This document shows positions 44,095 through 53,686 of a DNA stretch of 64,000 nt, one piece after another. The DNA is from Methanoflorens sp963701995 (lineage in GTDB: Archaea; Halobacteriota; Bog-38; Methanoflorentales; Methanoflorentaceae): assembly GCA_963701995.1 (NCBI GenBank), contig OY969693.1, positions 124,001 through 188,000 of the forward strand. Reading direction: 5' to 3'. A model generated the notes under the pieces. That model did not search any database and was not told the origin of the DNA. It saw nothing but the letters and a program-made list of their open reading frames with translations. How positions within the stretch are numbered: position 1 is the first letter of the stretch; each line of letters begins with the position of its first letter. A program made the position numbers and the translations under genes.

Positions 44095-44539
44095 ATTACT
44101 TTGGCATTGCGCAGCTTTGTTGTCTTTCATTCTTAGCGTTTGTCCAAGATGCCGTACGACTTTGTACACAGTGAGTGTCTTGGGTTTGCACTCACTGATA
44201 ATTCTGATTAAATAAACTACTGACCCTACGCTTTTTGATCATAAGGCGTGCACGTTTTCGCTTGAGGTAGGTAATAACGAATAACGTAGAAAAGAAGTAC
44301 CTGCTCTGCGCGTTCCGGCGGGGAAATAACCTAATATTTAGAACCAAATAGCGCAAGGTTTATGCGGTTAAGCCTAATGTTAATCAGTCTCAAGTAAAGT
44401 AATAGTGACCTCCCACTCAAATACCGTGGTAACAACGTGAAACCATCGCATTTTCGTGATGTCAGCTTTTGCTGACTTGTTCGAGAATTATAAGATACAC
44501 TTGACAATGGTGTAGCACCGGTTTTCACTGATTAACCAT
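44095..44539. other. Intergenic, 445 bp
   Basis: Contains a perfect hairpin at 44169-44197 after the AlkP gene and a GAATTATAAGATAC TATA-like box near 44484-44497 before the acyltransferase gene. No gene seen. Confidence 0.5.
44169..44197 (+). terminator. Hairpin after the AlkP-type gene
   Basis: CAGTGAGTG (44169-44177) and CACTCACTG (44189-44197), perfect 9-bp stem, 75 bp after the stop, followed by an AT-rich stretch but no T run. Confidence 0.45.
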
Positions 44540-45577
44540 ATGCAAAGCAGCAGCACTAGATTTCAAAATAATTTTGATTTCTTAAGGATTTTTGCAGCAC
44601 TCACCGTAATATTTAGCCACTCATACGCTTTGTTAGGGTCAAGTGATACAAGTTCGGATCCCGTAATGATATTAACAGGCATCAGTACGGGCGGCACTTT
44701 TGCTGTAGGCATCTTTTTTGTGATAAGTGGTTATCTAATCACGAAGAGTTGGGAAAGAGGCCCTCACGTTTTCAAGTATCTAAAAAAACGCGTGTTACGC
44801 ATATTTCCTGCACTAATCGTTGTTGTTGTTCTGACAGTTTTCTTGTTGGGCCCCTTCGTTACTACACTGAGCTTAAACGATTATTTCCGCAACCCACAAA
44901 CGTGGAACTATCTAAGGACGATCTATCTGTATTACTTGGCTCGGGGGGGCGCGTCTCGCTTCGTGCTGCCCGGTGTGTTTGTAAATAATCCGTACCCGGG
45001 AGCACCGGTGAATGGGTCATTATGGACGTTACCCTTCGAGTTTTCAATGTACATTGTTGTACTATTATTGGGGCTTGTAGGATTAGTAAAAAAGCGTCTT
45101 GTGGTCATACCGCTCTTTTTGTTTGGTATATTGCTCCAAATCATTGTCCCAGTTCGCCCACTGCCCTACCTTTCCTCTGACAACGTGTTTTGGAGCACCT
45201 GCTTCATAGGAGGAATGGTACTTTACTTGTACCGGGATAAGATAAGACTTGATTACAAAATAGTTCTTTTATCACTGTTTATCTGGGCGCTTTCATTCCA
45301 CACGGCATACGGACTATATGTCTCTTCTCTTGTTCTTCCATACCTAGTTATTTACTTCGCATTTCTCCGAACACCGAGGTTGCACAGAGTAGCAAAATAT
45401 GGTGATTTTTCTTATGGATTGTATATTTATGCATTTCCGATTCAGCAGTTGATTATATACTTCCTTGTCGACACGCTAACCCCTGCCAGGCTTTTTGGAC
45501 TATCTATAATTGCTACATTTCCTGCTGCTGTGCTGTCATGGTTTTTAATCGAGTCTCGGGCGTTGAAGTTTAAATAA
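44540..45577 (+). CDS. Acyltransferase family 3 (OafA/YrhL-like) membrane protein
   Basis: 345 residues, about 10 helices. Hallmarks: RFQNNFDFLRIFAALTVIFS followed by HSYAL (catalytic His region), GIFFVISGYLI with F-F-x-x-S-G, the R-x-x-R pattern KKRVLRIFPAL, and WTLPFEFSMYI. It transfers acyl (often acetyl) groups to sugars of surface glycans. Base composition is more AT-rich than the neighbouring genes. A TATAAG box lies about 45 bp upstream. The next 1.1 kb is gene wreckage. Confidence 0.9.
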   Translation: MQSSSTRFQNNFDFLRIFAALTVIFSHSYALLGSSDTSSDPVMILTGISTGGTFAVGIFFVISGYLITKSWERGPHVFKYLKKRVLRIFPALIVVVVLTVFLLGPFVTTLSLNDYFRNPQTWNYLRTIYLYYLARGGASRFVLPGVFVNNPYPGAPVNGSLWTLPFEFSMYIVVLLLGLVGLVKKRLVVIPLFLFGILLQIIVPVRPLPYLSSDNVFWSTCFIGGMVLYLYRDKIRLDYKIVLLSLFIWALSFHTAYGLYVSSLVLPYLVIYFAFLRTPRLHRVAKYGDFSYGLYIYAFPIQQLIIYFLVDTLTPARLFGLSIIATFPAAVLSWFLIESRALKFK

Positions 45578-46044
45578 CACCCGAAAAGCGCTCCGTCCTT
45601 GCGCTGCCAAACATTAATATTGCGGGGGGAAGGGCCTGCTCGAGTATGAATGTGCTGGTATACTATAGCAATGTACGCGGGCTAGCACGCGCCGACGGGA
45701 GTCGAATACCCGAAAAATGGCCAAAAATAGCGCGTGGGAGAGACGCGCGTTGACTCTTATCTCAGTCCCTCGAAGCGAACGCTTCCTTCGGCCACACGTG
45801 CAAATGGCTTGTGATGCGCATCCCCACTTTTTTTATTTTACTAGTTTTATCTACTTATTGATAACGAGGCGCGGACGAAACAGACAGTGCTGGGCTCCGT
45901 TATCAGGCGTTTCTCACATTATACAGACTAACAAACAACCCGATCTATCATTGCGAAGCGCAAATGGCATATGCGGACATAAAATCACAAATGAGACCTC
46001 ACGGAGATTCGCCTCAATAACAGGCGAGGCGGTGTCGGGCGCTT
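45578..46044. other. Intergenic, 467 bp, nothing recognised
   Basis: No supported gene. I checked GACGGGAGTCGAATACCCG near 45693 as a possible tRNA arm and rejected it. Confidence 0.45.
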
Positions 46045-46464
46045 TTGAATAATAACAGCTCTGCGAGGCCGCGCGTTGCGATTGTATCTTTTCCTCGGGT
46101 ATCCAAAGCGCCATACACGTTTCTGTCTGATTTGTTGCAGATTCTTGAGCCAATCACTGATCGACCTGTGCTCATTGATGGCAACACCGAGCGAATAGAA
46201 AAAACCTCTGAAAAAGTTGAATTGAGGGACATTGCCACCAGTATGTATGCTGCTAATGACCTTCAGCCCGCCCCCTATCCTAAACTGTTGTGGCTAACGA
46301 AATGCCTTAAGGCACAACTGCTAGCAAGCATAGAGCTGGTAAGAATAAGAAAAGAAGTAGATGTTGTTCTTTTCTAGCTTGCATATCCGTTTTACCTGGC
46401 GCCTCTGACAGCCAAGCTGCTGGGGAAAAAAACCATACGAGCTTATGAATCACTCTACTACTAA
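46045..46464 (+). pseudogene. Truncated GT4 duplicate
   Basis: PRVAIVSFPRVSKAPYTFLS then ILEPITDRPVLIDGNTERIE and AYPFYLAPLTAKLLGKKTIR match the first third of the intact GT4 just downstream (VAIVSFPWKSYSPYKFLSEL, ILEPISDKIVLIDGNTDRID, AYPGYLLPLVVTKLLRKKSI). An in-frame TAG lies at 46375-46377, reading resumes in the same frame and then ends at 46464; the donor domain is absent. Confidence 0.88.
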
Positions 46465-46723
46465 CGATGGCCTACGAACTCGAGCGTTATTTGGATCGGA
46501 ACCTAAACCATATTTAATTAGTTTGAAGCACAGCAAATAGTGTATCACATATGTACGTTCACTTGAGTAGCTCTCGTCTGTTCTCTCATAACGTTCCGTG
46601 CGCTGCGGTTATTACGGGGCAGAGAAAGATAATTCGGAAATCAGTGTGTCACGCTGGCACCTACGTAGCTGCGGTCTGCAATAATAGGGATAAACCTAAA
46701 CGTCAGTAATTATACGGGACGCT

Positions 46724-47917
46724 ATGCCACAAACTACGTTAAGTGGGCCATACAGTCAGACGAAGCCCAAGGTTGCCATTGTTTCTTTTCCGTGGAAGTC
46801 CTACTCGCCTTACAAGTTTCTCTCGGAGCTCATCGTCATACTTGAACCGATTTCTGATAAGATAGTGCTCATAGATGGGAACACTGATCGGATCGATACA
46901 GCGCACAGTAGCAAAACCGTTGTGCGAGATATTGGTATTAGTATGCACTATCTGGGGGATCTAAGACCAAAGTATTTCTCGGCGGTCCTATGGATTTTAA
47001 AGTGGTTCCTGATCCAGTGTCGGGCGAGCTTGGAATTGGCAAGAGCGCGTGCAGAGGTGGATGTTGTAATATTTTACGTAGCATATCCGGGATATCTTTT
47101 GCCGCTTGTTGTAACGAAACTGCTGCGAAAGAAGAGCATCGAAGTCGTTACGCGAGGCAAAGCCACCACTACGACAGCCCGGCTGTGGAGGCTGCAAGAT
47201 CCGATTCTTTTCACTCTATTGGACGGAATATCCCCCGAATCTAGAGGTTTGATAAAAGAACTTGGCCTAGAAAAATACAGGCAGAAAGTCCTTCCAGAAG
47301 GCGCCCGATTCATAGACGATACACGCTACAAGAAGAACAAGCGGTTATCAGAGAGAGCAAATGTCGTAGGATTTGTAGGTCGAATGACGAGAGAAAAGGG
47401 GATAGTTGATTTCGTTCACGCCATTCCTCTGGCCGCAGAGGAAGTGTCAGATCTGAAGTTCTCGATAGTAGGGTCAGGGCCCTTGAGCGACTGGGTCAAC
47501 GAGCAGAGCAACCACCTGAGTACCGAACGGGGCATCGACATAACGCTGGCGAATTGGGTTGAGACGGGTCTAGCCGACTATTATAACGAGCTGAAACTGT
47601 TTGTCCTGCCTACCTCTCTTGATGCCTTCCCCACCAGTATTTTGGAAGCGATGGCGTGCGGCACCCCGGTTCTAGCGACACCAGTTGGCGCTATCCCAGA
47701 TGTGATCGCGGATGAAGGCACGGGCTTTTTGCTTGAATCAACCGCGCCGGAACGTATAGCACAACGAATAACAATGATCTTAAACTATAGGGAATTAGAA
47801 AAGGTGGCAGACACTGCGCAAGGCCTTATTAGACAGAAGTTCACGAGAACTGCTGCCACAGAACGGTATGACAAGATGCTTAAAGAAGTTCTCGACTTGC
47901 GGCGACCGACAGTTTAA
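46724..47917 (+). CDS. GT4 glycosyltransferase
   Basis: 397 residues. After KVAIVSFPWKSYSPYKFLSE the protein shows VVIFYVAYPGYLLPLVVTKL, VVGFVGRMTREKGIVDFVHA, KFSIVGSGPLSDWVN and YYNELKLFVLPTSLDAFPTS then ILEAMACGTPVLATPVGAIP (D-x7-E variant of the donor site). Intact copy of the gene whose broken duplicate lies 260 bp upstream. Downstream FemAB-type genes start 77 bp after its stop and may be co-transcribed. Confidence 0.92.
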   Translation: MPQTTLSGPYSQTKPKVAIVSFPWKSYSPYKFLSELIVILEPISDKIVLIDGNTDRIDTAHSSKTVVRDIGISMHYLGDLRPKYFSAVLWILKWFLIQCRASLELARARAEVDVVIFYVAYPGYLLPLVVTKLLRKKSIEVVTRGKATTTTARLWRLQDPILFTLLDGISPESRGLIKELGLEKYRQKVLPEGARFIDDTRYKKNKRLSERANVVGFVGRMTREKGIVDFVHAIPLAAEEVSDLKFSIVGSGPLSDWVNEQSNHLSTERGIDITLANWVETGLADYYNELKLFVLPTSLDAFPTSILEAMACGTPVLATPVGAIPDVIADEGTGFLLESTAPERIAQRITMILNYRELEKVADTAQGLIRQKFTRTAATERYDKMLKEVLDLRRPTV

Positions 47918-47994
47918 CCTTTAAAACCGATTAATCTTTGCTCACCTCACTCTTTCTGGTGGGTATCGTCTTAGTGCGTGACCAGGGCGTAAAA

Positions 47995-49098
47995 ATGGTT
48001 GTTGAGTTGCTTGACGATAAAAAGCGATGGGACCAGTTTGTCGAAACTAGCCCGCAGGGATCACTATTTCACAAGTGGGACTTCCTGAAGACTGTTGAGC
48101 GACATTCGAAGTACCAATTCTTGCCCTATGGCGTATACTCGGACGAACAGCTGAGATGTATATTCCCGTTTTTTACTGGGCGGAACCACGGACTGACCGT
48201 CATGAACTCCCCCCCGTCGCACACACAAATTCCGTATTTAGGTCCCACTTTTGATCCTAGCGTGCAAACACTCAAGGCAACTGCTAAGGCAAAAATCTTT
48301 GACCAAGTGACAAGCGAGGTGTGCAGCGAAATTGATACGATCGCTCCGAATTTCGTGTCTATTACGACCGTCCCAAATTTCCTTGACATACGCTTCTTCA
48401 TTTGGAAGAAATACAGGGAGCACTTTAGGTTGACGTACTCTATCGACTTGGAAAAATCCCTCGACGAGATCTGGGCGTCATTCTCTAGGCGCTGCAGGCA
48501 GCAGACCAAACAATTGAGCGCATCTTCACCTGAGATACAACAAACGAATGACGTAAGCGCATTGCTTGACATCTGGCGAGAGAGGTTCTCCGAACTCGGG
48601 GCGCAAGTGCCTCTGCTCAGCGATAGTTATCTCAAGGAGCTTGTGGCTACGTTCCCCCAGGACGTGACCGTGTACAACCTTACCATTGACGGAAGGATTG
48701 CGACCGCAGCCGCGTGCTGTGCTATGCAAAAGGAGCGATATCACCATTGGATCGGCCTGGTTAATGCACGCAAGGTCGGAGCTGTGAATGAGTATCTTAT
48801 ATGGGAAATCGTCAAGCGGGCAAAATCAGAGGGCTTTAAAAAGCTGGATTTAGGCTCGTCTGATGAGGGTCTTTCTATGTTCAAATCGAAGTTTGATCCA
48901 GGTACTAGAACCATTTTGGACTCTCGAAAAAACCGACACGCTGTACAGGATCGGGCGGAGGGCAATGCGGAGCCTAAGAGACCTAAAAAAGTGAAACAAC
49001 GTGAAACAGGTGTAACAACTAGCGTGCCAGGTCCCAGATCAAGGCAATTGTACAGAAAGCGGGCACCCCCCACGTGGTGGCGTAAAAATGGTTGTTGA
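47995..49098 (+). pseudogene. FemAB/GNAT-type acyltransferase, copy 1, frameshifted near the C-terminus
   Basis: Start ATG at 47995 (MVVELLDDKKRWDQFVETSP), shared with copy 2; the frame extends upstream but that part is not shared. Acetyltransf_6-like blocks: IWASFSRRCRQQTKQL, LDIWRERFSELG, DGRIATAAACCAMQKERYHH, NEYLIWEIVKRAKSEGFKKL and LDLGSSDEGLSMFKSKFDP. After FDP at 48900 one extra G (48901) shifts the frame; removing it gives VLEPFWTLEKTDTLYRIGRR and so on to a stop at 48994, matching the tail of copy 2, for a 332-residue protein. As it stands the last 33 residues are replaced by an unrelated basic tail to 49098. Some activity may remain. Would transfer an acyl or amino-acid group to a surface sugar. 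Confidence 0.85.
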
Positions 49099-49542
49099 GT
49101 TGCTTGACGATAAAAAGCGATGGGACCAGTTTGTCGAAACTAGCCCGCAGGGATCACTATTTCACAAGTGGGACTTCCTGAAGACTGTTGAGCGACATTC
49201 GAAGTACCAATTCTTGCCCTATGGCGTATACTCGGAAGAACAGCTGAGATGCATATTCCCGTTTTTTACTGGGCGGAACCACGGACTGACCGTCATGAAC
49301 TCCCCCCCGTCGCACACACAAATTGTCTTATATGGGAAGTCGTTCGGCGGGCAAAATCAGAGGTTTTTAAGAAGCTGGATTTGGGCGAAGTTGATGCGCC
49401 TCTCTCTCGATACGAAGCGAAGTTTGATCCAATACTAGAACCGTTTTGCTTTATCGACAGAATCGACACGGTGGGCAAGACCGTTTATTTTGCACGGACA
49501 AAGCTGAGCTGGGCTAAAAAGCTGAGGGGTCTAAGACGCTAG
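49088..49542 (+). pseudogene. FemAB/GNAT-type acyltransferase, copy 2, internally deleted
   Basis: Bases 49088-49324 repeat 47995-48231 with only a couple of changes; then about 560 bp are missing and the sequence resumes at TCTTATATGGGAAGTCG, matching 48795 onward but much less well. The junction changes frame; the tail, in the other frame, reads IWEVVRRAKSEVFKKLDLG, KFDPILEPFCFIDRIDTVGK and TKLSWAKKLRGLRR-stop. The contrast between the near-identical 5' part and divergent 3' part suggests conversion of the 5' end from copy 1 onto an older copy. Confidence 0.88.
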
Positions 49543-49566
49543 CCTCAAGCCATTGCCTTCGCTTTC

Positions 49567-49616
49567 CTGCCATCAGCAAGTAAACTAAAGCCTCTTTTTT
49601 CTTCAGAGGATGGCAG
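49567..49616 (+). terminator. Hairpin after FemAB copy 2
   Basis: CTGCCATC (49567-49574) pairs with GATGGCAG (49609-49616), with an inner CCTCT/AGAGG stem over a T-rich loop (49591-49609; the two cannot both use base 49609). Confidence 0.4.
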
Positions 49617-50091
49617 ATCAGCGACGAAGATGAGTAGATACGCGACAACTGAGTAAAGGCTGCCATAGCTGTTGCGCGCAATTTCTTTTTTTATGAAGTA
49701 GCAAGCGGCTTGCGAGGAGGGCTAAGTATTAACGAGCACCGGCTCGAAAAAAGTAGCTCGATCTTTTCAGTGACGATATTGGTACCGCTCTTTGAACTAC
49801 ACGATCGTTACCTGGGCATTTTTTCATCACAATGCTCAGTAAACTACGCATTCCCTAATTTTTGCTCTTTCCAACATATTCAAGATCACGATTCATAGCG
49901 CGTGAACGAAATGCCAGGTTTTACGTATTAGACGTGCATTGAAAGGCTTGCGCCCACATTTGCGATCTTAGTAGCCGAGTGGCTTGATGCCGTATCAGCT
50001 CGAAGGTTTGTCCTGACAGCGTCAACTGATCGAACGCGAAGCAGACGAAGCTGTGAGAAGCGCGCCATAACGCATCCTTCCGTGAATTAGC
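49617..50091. other. Intergenic, about 475 bp, nothing recognised
   Basis: No supported gene. Upstream of the second flippase gene. Confidence 0.4.
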
Positions 50092-51552
50092 ATGACCTTG
50101 GAGACGAGAACCGTACGCGGCATTAGCTGGACTGCAGCGTCACGAGTCGCTCAGTTGCTAATGTCAATCTTGATTTCTGCGATCTTAGCGAGATTGCTCA
50201 CACCAAGTGACTTCGGCCTGATTGCTATGGTGGCCGTGTTTTCGAATTTTATCTTCATTTTTTCGGGGCTTGGATTAACTGCAGCAATCGTGCAAAAAAA
50301 AGAGATTACTGACGAGGCGTTATCGTCGATTTTTTGGGTTAACGTAGGCCTGGGCGTGTTGCTGACCGTGGCATTCGCAGCCTCTGCGCCGCTAATAGCT
50401 GCTTTCTATTCTCAGCCAAGACTGATCCCCCTTGTCGTGTTCATATCAACGACCTTTTTTATAATTTCATTGAGCAATGTGTCATATGGGCTGCTTACAA
50501 GACGCATGAATTTCAAAGCCCTCGCCCTCATCAACCTCTGCGCCACGGGGGTTTCTGGCATCATAGCTGTTTTCTTGGCTTTTTCCGGATACGGCGTCTG
50601 GAGTTTGGCTTGGTACACGGTTCTTTCCAGCGTTGTTTTGGCCGCCTTCACTATAATTTATGCTCGATGGGTTCCCCATCTTTTGCTTGGGTTGCAGCAC
50701 GTGAAAGGGCTGCTGGGGTTCGGTGCGAACCTCACAGGATATACTTTCGTTACCTATTTCGCTCAAAACATGGACAATCTCCTCGTCGGGCGGTTTCTTG
50801 GCTCTGCTGCCCTCGGCTTCTACAATCTAGCTTTCAACTTGCTAGTGTTGCCGATTAATACCATATCCGATGTCGTCGGGCGCGTCATGTTTCCTGCACT
50901 TTCGATCATCCAACACGACAAAAAGTTGGTGCGCGACGCCTACATTGCTGCTAATCGCTACGTCGGGGCTATCTCTTTTCCGTTAATGATATGGGTGCTT
51001 GTCGCGGCGCCTCAGCTTGTCCGAGTGATTTACGGTCTAAGATGGGTAAGCGTGATTCCGCTAATTCAAATTTTCGCGTTAGCTGGAATAGAACTGTCAA
51101 TAGGAACAAATGTATCGTGGATATTCATGTCTCAGGGCAGGACTGATATGATGTTCAGGTTGGGCATCTTTACGACCGTTGTCATTCTTATTTCCTTTGT
51201 TGTCGGGCTTCGTGGGGGGGTCGAAGGGGTCGTACTCGCGTACACAGTCGCGATATACTTGATAGCTTACCCCATTTTTGCCATCGCATTTCGATTGATA
51301 GACCTGAAGGTAAGGCACGCGTTGGCACCGCTGTGGTCAGTTACATTGGCAGCACTCACACTAGGAATTGTTGCGTATCTCCTTCAAATCTTACTCGAGA
51401 AACTGGGAGTCACACAAGACTTCGCCATATTAGCCATCGTGACGGCTGCGAGCCTGTTGAGCTATTCAGCGGCCCTTTTTTTACTAGACAAAGAGCTCCT
51501 CGTCGGAATAGTGAGACTCCTCGGTCAGTTAAGATCAGCTGATAGTGAATAA
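50092..51552 (+). CDS. Polysaccharide transporter (Wzx/TuaB-like, MOP superfamily)
   Basis: 486 residues, about 14 helices. The N-terminus RTVRGISWTAASRVAQLLMS then ARLLTPSDFGLIAMV and LGLTAAIVQKKEITDEALSS is the signature of the bacterial and archaeal lipopolysaccharide-type MOP transporters (PST/WzxC group), followed by FGANLTGYTFVTYFAQNMDN then LLVGRFLGSAALGFYNLA and LMIWVLVAAPQLVRVIYG. It flips a lipid-linked glycan to the outer face. It is only distantly related to the flippase at 1614. Confidence 0.92.
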   Translation: MTLETRTVRGISWTAASRVAQLLMSILISAILARLLTPSDFGLIAMVAVFSNFIFIFSGLGLTAAIVQKKEITDEALSSIFWVNVGLGVLLTVAFAASAPLIAAFYSQPRLIPLVVFISTTFFIISLSNVSYGLLTRRMNFKALALINLCATGVSGIIAVFLAFSGYGVWSLAWYTVLSSVVLAAFTIIYARWVPHLLLGLQHVKGLLGFGANLTGYTFVTYFAQNMDNLLVGRFLGSAALGFYNLAFNLLVLPINTISDVVGRVMFPALSIIQHDKKLVRDAYIAANRYVGAISFPLMIWVLVAAPQLVRVIYGLRWVSVIPLIQIFALAGIELSIGTNVSWIFMSQGRTDMMFRLGIFTTVVILISFVVGLRGGVEGVVLAYTVAIYLIAYPIFAIAFRLIDLKVRHALAPLWSVTLAALTLGIVAYLLQILLEKLGVTQDFAILAIVTAASLLSYSAALFLLDKELLVGIVRLLGQLRSADSE

Positions 51553-51585
51553 GACGAAGCTCAAGGCACGCGTAAGCCTAAGCGG

Positions 51586-51598
51586 CAACTTTATAAAA
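51586..51598 (+). promoter_or_regulatory. TATA box of the lectin relic
   Basis: AACTTTATAAAAA, about 80 bp before the ATG of the lectin relic; a following AAAAAGGAG ribosome site (51661-51668) is intact. Confidence 0.55.
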
Positions 51599-51677
51599 AG
51601 AGCGAGGCGTCTTTTTTAGCTTTTACACGGCGGTTGAGGCAACGCGGCAGCCGGCTGATGAAAAAGGAGACAAATCA

Positions 51678-51970
51678 ATGAAACTACAAGACACTGAGGG
51701 TTGGCTCACGACAATGAAACACAAACGTAGTGTTATTAGTATTACGATAGCAGCGCTCATGCTCGTCTCGCTGTGTGCGGTGTGTGTAAGCACGAGCGTG
51801 AGTGCCAACCCCCCGCCGGCACCGGGCCTTCATCGTGCGATTTGCAAGGATCATATCTCAAATATATCTTTGTACAAGGCTATGACGGCGCCCTATGGGA
51901 CAGGTATAAGTCAATAGCTGGGGGAGGAGGCCATTGGGGGTAGTTTTTCGGAGGGCACATCAGGCAGTGA
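51678..51970 (+). pseudogene. PLL-like lectin relic (signal peptide plus first blade)
   Basis: Start ATG with AAGGAG upstream. After a short extension comes MKHKRSVISITIAALMLVSL ending VSAN, a signal peptide that shares the MKHK start with the two intact lectins. The first frame stops at 51915, but the next frame reads GSYLKYIFVQGYDGALWDRY then KSIAGGGGHWG-stop, the canonical PLL blade pattern (V-x-G-x-D-G-A-L-W). A frameshift lies near 51845 and an in-frame stop near 51938; the other blades are missing. Confidence 0.75.
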
Positions 51971-52415
51971 TGAAGCAAAGACGCGAAAGAGTGATCTGTT
52001 CAACAAGCAGCTACCATTTAGTAGCCGCCAACGTTCGCAAGAGAGGGGCCCCGCGATCGGCGTGGATCGATCAGCCCCTTCAAGTGCGATCACACACGAA
52101 AAAACGCGGCGGCCATTCAGATCTAGAAGCAGTAAGATGGGAATTTTTGCTATAAATCTCAACAATACCGATCTGCGTACATGAAGCCGATAAGACGAAT
52201 TACTACGCTTTCGAACTTCTGCGCACCCCCCGCGTATGAATGTACATGGGCTACCTGCAATGCATTCTGCATCGTTATTTAGTTACTGCGAAGTAGAAAG
52301 GAAGACCGACTATTACGGCAATGAAACAACGGTTCAGAAGCAGAGTGATTTTAGCACGAACCTCACCTGACGAGAAGGGGCAATACAACATATTTTGAAT
52401 ACGGCTACTTGCGTT
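51971..52415. other. Intergenic, 445 bp, nothing recognised
   Basis: Possibly decayed lectin DNA, but I cannot identify blades here. Confidence 0.4.
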
Positions 52416-53348
52416 CTAGGGTCCCAATCCCAACTTGTCCCGCGTGAACTGGAGAAAACGTCGTGGGTGCTGAAGGTTTGACCTCCGGAAGGGGTCGTAT
52501 GCAAATGCCCGGCAGAAGCACATCAGCGCCTTTCTACTTTGGCCGAGCTGGTAATAACGAGAGCCTAACCTCGTGAATACCGTTGCCTTAGTTTTTGCCG
52601 ACATGCGATGGTGCCACTTACTCAGTGCATACTCTAGAACCATAATATCCTCTTGGCGATAAATGTGTGCCTTGTCTGGGGGCTCCTTGCCGCCGCTGGT
52701 GTTGCCCGCGTGTATTCTATACTGGGTAAGCGGTTCTGGTATGAAATAAAACGTATACTTCGCTGCTAACTCCAGACTCAACTTATAGTCGTTTGCGTAT
52801 TTCAAAGTCTCATCATACCTAATGTCGCCCAGATTTGCCCTTTTGAGGATATACGAGCCGATAAGCTGCTCCCACCTGCCCAAGTGATCGTGGAAAGTGT
52901 CCCCTGTTTTCTTTGCTTCGACGTCGTAGACAGTGTTCGTAAATTCAGTCCACGTTGAGCCCACCGGTTGTCCGTTCTCATCGATAATCTCCGCCTCCGT
53001 CCAAACGACCAGGTCCTCATCGGATTCAAGAACGGCAAGTGTTTTGCTGAGCTTATCCTTCATCCAAACGTCGTCAGATGCAGTATCCGACAGAAACTTG
53101 CCTTTCGCAGCCGCGATACCGTCGTTCATCGTCTTTGCGATTCCGCAGTTTGTCTCGTGAAGGATTACGCGCACTCTAGCGTCTTCCATAGCGTATTTTT
53201 GAATGATTTGTCTTGATGTATCTGTCGAAGCATCGTCGACAATTATTAATTCAAGGTCCTCGAAGTCTTGACCTAGAACGCTCTCAATAGCTTCGGAGAC
53301 AAACTTCTCGTGATTGTAGGAGGGCATCACTACGCTAACTAATGGCAT
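52416..53348 (-). CDS. GT2 glycosyltransferase
   Basis: 310 residues. MPLVSVVMPSYNHEKFVSEA, LELIIVDDASTDTSRQIIQK, NCGIAKTMNDGIAAAKGKFL, SDTASDDVWMKDKL (D-x-D equivalent) and ANDYKLSLELAAKYTFYFIP are the standard GT2 blocks; a C-terminal helical tail follows. In most family members the D-x-D reads L-D-S-D-D; here the sequence is TASDDVW, so metal binding rests on the two Asp that remain. Two relics of the same subfamily lie at 5761-6233 and 55098-55235. Confidence 0.9.
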   Translation of the reverse strand: MPLVSVVMPSYNHEKFVSEAIESVLGQDFEDLELIIVDDASTDTSRQIIQKYAMEDARVRVILHETNCGIAKTMNDGIAAAKGKFLSDTASDDVWMKDKLSKTLAVLESDEDLVVWTEAEIIDENGQPVGSTWTEFTNTVYDVEAKKTGDTFHDHLGRWEQLIGSYILKRANLGDIRYDETLKYANDYKLSLELAAKYTFYFIPEPLTQYRIHAGNTSGGKEPPDKAHIYRQEDIMVLEYALSKWHHRMSAKTKATVFTRLGSRYYQLGQSRKALMCFCRAFAYDPFRRSNLQHPRRFLQFTRDKLGLGP

Positions 53349-53686
53349 CTTTATTTGCCTCAGCGATACACGCGACCTCGCCGTCGGTCAACAACGGATA
53401 GAGCAGGAAAGAAGATTTCGTTGCAGATCGCTCGTGTTACCACTTAGTCTCGCTCAAATACTAAATAAGTCTTTGCCCGTTAATCTGAATTGCACTATGT
53501 ATCACTGTTTATCGTCTCTCATACCTATCGGTTATAGGTCGCGAACCTATCTTGCGAGCGTGCTTGCGGTCGGCGTATCCGGCGAATTTAATCTATTAGT
53601 CGGCATTGTGTTATCTCGCAGCACACAAGCCATTTAAATTATGAAGGCTGTATGTTGGTCGGCTCTTAACGTTTAGAGGTGTTACC
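53349..53686. other. Divergent intergenic region, 338 bp
   Basis: Between divergent genes. Contains the GAGGTG ribosome site of the AT-rich gene at its end. No gene supported. Confidence 0.4.

Noticed and set aside
45685..45715. Possible tRNA T-arm (GACGGGAGTCGAATACCCG)
   Set aside because: The GTTCRA core is not present and no acceptor or anticodon arm can be drawn around it.
53434..53637. Frame with YLASVLAVGVSGEFNLLVGI that resembles a flippase N-terminus
   Set aside because: Only about 25 residues look suitable, with no supporting downstream blocks in any frame.
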